This document shows positions 40,501 through 43,727 of a stretch of 43,727 nt of DNA, one piece after another. The DNA comes from CAYMUL01 sp964393605 (lineage in GTDB: Bacteria > Bacteroidota > Ignavibacteria > Ignavibacteriales > Ignavibacteriaceae), in the NCBI GenBank assembly GCA_964393605.1, contig CAYMUL010000027.1, positions 1 through 43,727 on the forward strand, given 5' to 3'. The translations under genes were made by a program, and so were the position numbers. Position 1 is the first letter of the stretch, and every line of letters starts with the position of its first letter. The notes under the pieces were generated by a model. The model was not told the DNA's origin, made no database searches, and saw only the letters and a program-made list of their open reading frames with translations.

Positions 40501-41421
40501 ATTACAATCATGTGCAATATCAACAGGTTTAGTCATATAACCGCTGATATTGATATCCTTTACAAAATTAATTAAACCATAATTTGAATCATATATCAAT
40601 TGCGAAATTTTAGAAGGGTTGCCACTTAGTACAAAAATATTTCCGAATTTATCAAGACTTACGCTGGTAGGATTCAATAACTGAATATCTCCTGAATTAT
40701 CACCATAAGATTTCATCCATAATCCAGCATCGCTCATATAGATTAACCGATTCCATGTATTATCTGAAATCACACTAAATTTATCGGCTGTATTTTCTAA
40801 TGCTACAACTTCCCCATCGGCAATATCACTGAATAATGCCAGGCTTAAGATATCCCGTGTTACACTACGATTAATAGTGAATATGTCTGTTCCCCAGGCT
40901 TCTCTTTGAAGAAGTGCAGTTGTAGAATAGTATAACTCAGAAATTACTGATGATCGGGGAGATTGTATTAAAGGATTGACGTTTTCGAATTTGGAATATC
41001 TATAAGATAGATAATCGATAATAAACGATGATGATTTAATTTTCCAGGAATTAAGATATTTACTCAATATCATTTTTTCGTTAATAATTTTTTTTCCCGG
41101 AAACACAATCTCACAGTTAACATTTGCTAAACCATCTTTTATTTCGATTTCAATATTTTCCAATTTAAAGTAATAAAGTTCTTCAAAAATGATTTCATCA
41201 ATTGCGTGTTTTTTTACCTTAGCATTTCCATCAATGTATTTGAGATAGTCGTTCGAACTTACAAAGATTGAATTTTGTATTTCAATCAAAATTTCGCGTA
41301 TGAGTTCTTTATCTGTTTGTGGCTCAATTCGAACCGGTAAATTTTCCGATTTATAATGCTCCCATTGAGCAAATAAATTGAGATTTATAAGAATTATAAT
41401 TGCAAAAATTATTTTATTCAT
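37588..41421 (-). CDS. Giant secreted T9SS protein with propeller, beta-helix and TPR parts
   Basis: 1277 residues with signal peptide MNKIIFAIIILINLNLFAQ. Residues about 200-460 have an NHL/propeller look (SVSLDKFGNIFVLSG, DKIWVADELGNAIYKLNWEG). About 620-700 is an Ig-like segment (GPSQFSNCSDLTFNVDIQSG...). About 720-960 is a right-handed beta-helix with N/D-rich rungs (ADINNCEISNCGRGIYLYRT, NKIRDCYWYGISMYQSSPYIIGN). About 1000-1160 is a helical TPR-like stretch (ARNLIEVKKYKQAQKICKDVIEEYPDS). The last 85 residues are a type A sorting tail (NYPNPFNPSTTISYG, SGIYIYRL). The product should be attached to the surface. Nothing enzymatic was seen. It follows the 278-residue secreted protein after 40 bp. 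Confidence 0.85.
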   Translation of the reverse strand: MNKIIFAIIILINLNLFAQWEHYKSENLPVRIEPQTDKELIREILIEIQNSIFVSSNDYLKYIDGNAKVKKHAIDEIIFEELYYFKLENIEIEIKDGLANVNCEIVFPGKKIINEKMILSKYLNSWKIKSSSFIIDYLSYRYSKFENVNPLIQSPRSSVISELYYSTTALLQREAWGTDIFTINRSVTRDILSLALFSDIADGEVVALENTADKFSVISDNTWNRLIYMSDAGLWMKSYGDNSGDIQLLNPTSVSLDKFGNIFVLSGNPSKISQLIYDSNYGLINFVKDINISGYMTKPVDIAHDCNSTPDIVTDDKIWVADELGNAIYKLNWEGAQVAKYTSFRNNSTGEIISINNPSKIVVPQNPWNNFTIGLIDQNKKRIIFITDIFNIQGEEILCDFFEYTFSQSLDVTLNSLSYFLGRSNESIWVSDERNKCFHILNVKSGYLGSLSYLNNIVQWNKPLNMISTAMSNSYGGYYGLMTIDDWNSINGINTYYEGAELRNIFARYNVPSFCSPINTNIYGTFLTRSKVNIDLHYYKANLINRVMTDFNFDCNKDWPIFQFCNPYLPSEVGMYTAKIFVEPQDNDNYGDWQMTPLEYNFHFALPVSGALNGPSQFSNCSDLTFNVDIQSGSGDFTYSWFIRKGSNHSWVPLSGNSNQLILPVNDGNTTFTLRCDVHDSFNNTEISLSKSVNGITQIGALTSDETWCGNIEIWGDVIVPRDITLSIEPGALLSFKNNASLIIDGSLISNGEYYNKIGFNFISPDYEYQNGIKINQGGTANISYSVIDNAYIGITINETNADINNCEISNCGRGIYLYRTNYANEDSWLMDNKIRDCYWYGISMYQSSPYIIGNELYDNGMALFCDQYSSPYLGYAETYGNNYIHNNSIGLFANFSSNPFLGRTGCIAFGGNNSFVNQTSYHIEALNDCEILAENNWWDSFAGKFYSYNSNIDYEPYLESPPFNNLNNMKNSPEELAFDSKFAQRGFDSKVTTEEKELGFQNDWCIKWKLLYARNLIEVKKYKQAQKICKDVIEEYPDSSLTHYAVDLLWQASRRGDNDSLKGFFKKLSNKKAKKKLYASAEKILAGFERNLRIENLDRIIAKYSGEQILEAVLFDKFIYYFKEQKNKQLARDISNQLDSLFPGTHTALEAHRFLGDEQQGGNMLSKVNLGSENMVVTGADNLPKEYELRGNYPNPFNPSTTISYGIPEESKVQITIYDILGTRVTELVNEIQSAGYYNVTFNARNLASGIYIYRLTAVKPDGKLFDKVSKLMLLK

Positions 41422-41461
41422 GATGTAACTCTCATTCTTTAATTTTTATCTGAATATTGTT

Positions 41462-42298
41462 TTATTTATTTCTTTCTTCTAAGTATTGGATCTGAGAATC
41501 ATAAAATCTGTTAGAAATTTCGCCGGCAGTTTTTAATTTTAATTTTTTGAGAAACTCAAACCGTTCTTGATCATTTGACATAGATTTAAGATAGGTTGCG
41601 GTTAAATGAACCGCTGATGAACTGTTTGGATAATTTTCAATCAATTCGCCTATCAAGCTCAATCCTTTTTGTGTATCGTTATATCTTACTGTATAAGTTG
41701 CATGCATACCAATCAGAAGAAAGGGGGTATAAACACTATTCGGATAGGTTTGATAGAGAGACTCATACTTGCTTATTTTTTCAACTGCGGTATGTTGTTT
41801 AGTAATAATAGAAAGGATACCTTCATAAACTGCCGCTTCCGAACCTTCAGGGTACTCAATTTGAAATGGCAGCCTGATTATTTGTGAATCAGCATCAGGA
41901 GGATGAAAGCTTAACTCCAGTAAATATTTACCCTCGGGCATAAAAACGTACACAGGGGAAATTTTGTATACTTCCCCATAAAGATCTACTAAATTAAAAA
42001 CCGGATAGGAAAATTCCCCCGGCTTAAGTGTAAGAAATAACCCACTCCAATCATAAAGCACTCTTCCTATATATTTTTGCGGTTCATTTTGTTCATTTAA
42101 TACGTTCAATCGAATTAATGAAGCAAAGTAATCTTTATAAATTGAGTCGCCTGTATTCGTTATGGCCAACCATAAGTCTATCGGTTCGTGAAGTAAAAAT
42201 ACCTCCTTTTGCAGGCTTGCTTGGAGTGTAATATTAGGCTGCGAAAAAAGATTGTGCGCTAATAAAAAGAGTGATGTAATAATTATTAAATTTTTCAT
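41462..42298 (-). CDS. Secreted protein with beta-sandwich and TPR-like part
   Basis: 278 residues with signal peptide MKNLIIITSLFLLAHNLFSQ. Residues about 25-150 look like one Ig-like beta sandwich (KEVFLLHEPIDLWLAITNTGD, FMPEGKYLLELSF), a layout shared with carbohydrate-binding, macroglobulin and some protease-inhibitor domains. Residues about 155-275 are helical with TPR-like spacing (YESLYQTYPNSVYTPFLLIG..., GLSLIGELIENYPNSSSAVHL). No family was recognised. The gaps to the metzincin gene (18 bp) and the giant T9SS gene (40 bp) suggest an operon of secreted proteins. Confidence 0.65.
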   Translation of the reverse strand: MKNLIIITSLFLLAHNLFSQPNITLQASLQKEVFLLHEPIDLWLAITNTGDSIYKDYFASLIRLNVLNEQNEPQKYIGRVLYDWSGLFLTLKPGEFSYPVFNLVDLYGEVYKISPVYVFMPEGKYLLELSFHPPDADSQIIRLPFQIEYPEGSEAAVYEGILSIITKQHTAVEKISKYESLYQTYPNSVYTPFLLIGMHATYTVRYNDTQKGLSLIGELIENYPNSSSAVHLTATYLKSMSNDQERFEFLKKLKLKTAGEISNRFYDSQIQYLEERNK

Positions 42299-42316
42299 TT
42301 ATTTTTCCTTAATAAT

Positions 42317-43489
42317 TTACCAAGTAATATCTTTTAAAAATTCTAAATGTTCATAACAAAAAACCGGACTAATAAACCAACCGACATTATAAGGACTTCG
42401 CATAATACATTTATCTGAATTTGTTCCTCCATGTGGTGGTATTAATCCGCCGATAGGATCATCCCCCTGTATACCCCGTGCATGTCCCATTTCGTGGAGT
42501 GTTGTTCCGTTGACAGCTCGTACAAACTCCCATAAATCCGGATAACGCAGTCTTATTTTGTCAAATCTAATCCAGGCCATCGCCGGTAGTAGTTCTGTGC
42601 GCCCCATGTGAAACCCAGTTACAAGATTATCCAATGTAGTATTGAGTCCTGTAATATCATTTGGTATATTTTCAACGCCACAAATTATCGCTACATCTTT
42701 ATTTAAACCATATCCATTTATATTTGTATGATCTCCGCCTGCATTATCTATTGTCCACTCCAATAATTGTTGAGTTGTGTAGAAAGTAATCTGCGTTGAT
42801 AAATTTGGGATATTTTGGATATTGATAAAAGTGTTAGCATCTCCAAAGGCTTTCATACGTTCATTATAACCGTAATAATAAATTTCCTCTTCATTATCAA
42901 TAAAGTTCGGCCATAAATTATCCCCAGTCATTTGAAGTTGAATAATCCTAAACTTAGAATAATCAACTTTAATAGTTATGGAGTTTGTTTCACCAATTAT
43001 CGTTGTGCAACTAGAACATTCCTTAAATTCGGCTTTCACATTATAAATCGTTCCAGAGTTATTGGTCTCTGAAAAAATATAGCTCGCCGTAGCCTCGCCT
43101 TCATCAATACCACCTGTATTGCCAAAATAATATATGGAAGATGGACCAGGCTCAACATGAAATTGTATACGTCGGTCAAAATTCTCCCAATTAGGTTTAT
43201 TCCAATATACTTTGAATTTATAGACCAAAGGGTGACCACGTTCCTGAATTTCTTCGAGTTCAAGATATTCTGGGTCCGCTGGTCCACAGCTAATAAAACA
43301 AACCGCACTGATTATTATCATTAAGAATTGCAGGTATTTATTAAAAGCAAATTTTTGGTTACCATAAACAAAATTGTAAAAAGGCGTAACGACGCTGGTT
43401 TTCTGTTTCAATTTTTTCTTCCACGTATAAAAAGAAAAAGGCATAAGAAATTGAATCCATTTCTTGCGCATTTGTTTATGTCTTCTCAT
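42317..43489 (-). CDS. Metzincin-like zinc metallopeptidase lipoprotein
   Basis: 390 residues from the second of two adjacent ATGs, which stands 7 bases from GGAGG (the first stands 4). A basic N-terminal extension of about 50 residues precedes a lipobox-like segment FLMIIISAVCFISC at about 55-68, so the protein may be a lipoprotein with an unusually long n-region, or translation may begin further inside. The zinc motif is HEMGHARGIQGDD (332-344), matching HExxHxxG, and a Met-turn candidate CIMRSP lies about 30 residues on. The third metal ligand is not at the usual position 11; Asp343, Asp344 or the His in PPHGG are candidates. Substrate unknown. Confidence 0.75.
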   Translation of the reverse strand: MRRHKQMRKKWIQFLMPFSFYTWKKKLKQKTSVVTPFYNFVYGNQKFAFNKYLQFLMIIISAVCFISCGPADPEYLELEEIQERGHPLVYKFKVYWNKPNWENFDRRIQFHVEPGPSSIYYFGNTGGIDEGEATASYIFSETNNSGTIYNVKAEFKECSSCTTIIGETNSITIKVDYSKFRIIQLQMTGDNLWPNFIDNEEEIYYYGYNERMKAFGDANTFINIQNIPNLSTQITFYTTQQLLEWTIDNAGGDHTNINGYGLNKDVAIICGVENIPNDITGLNTTLDNLVTGFHMGRTELLPAMAWIRFDKIRLRYPDLWEFVRAVNGTTLHEMGHARGIQGDDPIGGLIPPHGGTNSDKCIMRSPYNVGWFISPVFCYEHLEFLKDITW

Positions 43490-43496
43490 CATAATT

Positions 43497-43501
43497 CCTC
43501 C
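43497..43501 (-). promoter_or_regulatory. GGAGG ribosome-binding site of the metzincin-like gene
   Basis: Consensus GGAGG on the minus strand, 4 and 7 bases before the tandem ATGs at 43492 and 43489; the second spacing is the better one. Confidence 0.7.
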
Positions 43502-43515
43502 AAAAAATTAATAAC

Positions 43516-43570
43516 TGAGTTCACTCTAAAAAGGCAGAGAATAATTTTTCTTATAAAGAAAATTTAAATA
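43516..43570. repeat. 55-bp exact inverted repeat, right copy
   Basis: Reverse complement of bases 1-55. It lies about 25 bp upstream of the metzincin-like gene, in its probable promoter region. The sequence is AT-rich with a near-palindromic ttcttataaagaa core and a gagttcactc half-palindrome. Confidence 0.9.
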
Positions 43571-43607
43571 AATTCCTGTTGTAAAAATTATAAACTAAGA
43601 CGGAATT

Positions 43608-43727
43608 ATGTTCAAAAAAAATACACAACACAAACAAATGAATATATTCGGATTTGCTAACTGTATATCAGCCATTGCTGTCCAAAATAAAATAGAGATA
43701 AGGAAAAAGTTTCAAATACAACTTGAT
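43608..43727 (+). CDS. Possible 5' end of an unidentified gene
   Basis: An ATG at 43608 opens 40 codons without stop up to the end of the window (MFKKNTQHKQMNIFGFANCI...). A second ATG lies at 43638. GGAA precedes it at short distance. It diverges from the metzincin-like gene. Too short to judge coding character; no family recognised. Confidence 0.2.
   Translation, partial: MFKKNTQHKQMNIFGFANCISAIAVQNKIEIRKKFQIQLD

Noticed and set aside
1..43570. Terminal inverted repeats of a 43.5-kb transposon
   Set aside because: The interior is ordinary housekeeping and envelope genes with no transposase or integrase, and the match length of exactly 55 at the sequence edge points to assembly.

Overview
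The window looks like chromosomal DNA from a Gram-negative member of the Ignavibacteria/Bacteroidota-Chlorobi lineage. The evidence is AT-rich coding sequence, secreted proteins ending in the type IX secretion (T9SS) type A tail with the NYPNPFNPSTTI-type motif that is especially common in Ignavibacteria, two PorV/PorQ-family barrels, Lgt and lipobox lipoproteins, and AmpG-type muropeptide recycling genes. No tRNA, rRNA, CRISPR array, integrase or transposase was seen. The first 55 bases recur exactly, inverted, at 43516-43570, so the sequence probably begins at an assembly-graph break.

Layout. 1-375: word-like intergenic repeats, then the terminator of a T9SS beta-helix protein (376-2442, minus). 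2641-6004 (plus): a tight operon of a PTS IIA-domain protein, hisS, lgt and rlmB. 6270-11963 (minus): a cell-wall recycling operon with a BadF/NagK-type sugar kinase, an AmpG-like permease with a large periplasmic insertion, and a GH3 (NagZ-like) hexosaminidase fused to a beta-lactamase-fold domain. 11964-13052: a non-coding block made of a 392-bp-period duplication carrying four GC-rich 22-bp palindromes. 13053-22408 (minus): thyA, folA, mutL, an acyl-CoA mutase large subunit whose specificity residues are of isobutyryl-CoA mutase type, a UbiA-family prenyltransferase, a small lipoprotein, a CNNM/CorC protein, a DCC-family protein, tgt and yajC, ending in a strong terminator.

22497-36781 is a cell-envelope and surface-polysaccharide locus. 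A GT9 gene (minus) and a GT4 gene (plus) overlap head to head. A long minus-strand run follows: GT2, radical SAM protein, outer-membrane protein, site-2 protease, lipoprotein, BNR-type secreted protein, two PorV-family proteins, a FemAB-like acyltransferase, a GT4 and a Wzx-type flippase, most joined by 1-4 bp overlaps. At its upstream end is a decapitated NodB polysaccharide deacetylase. 36912-43489 (minus) holds a lysozyme-like protein, a 1277-residue T9SS beta-helix/TPR protein, a secreted beta-sandwich/TPR protein and a metzincin-like lipoprotein.

The window therefore mixes housekeeping operons with an envelope-building module (glycan synthesis, flipping, an acyl or aminoacyl transfer, T9SS cargo handling, regulated proteolysis). 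The best candidates for new biology are the GT2-to-flippase locus, the isobutyryl-CoA-mutase-type enzyme, the duplicated palindromic block and the metzincin/T9SS trio. All functional assignments come from reading motifs by eye; no database search was run.
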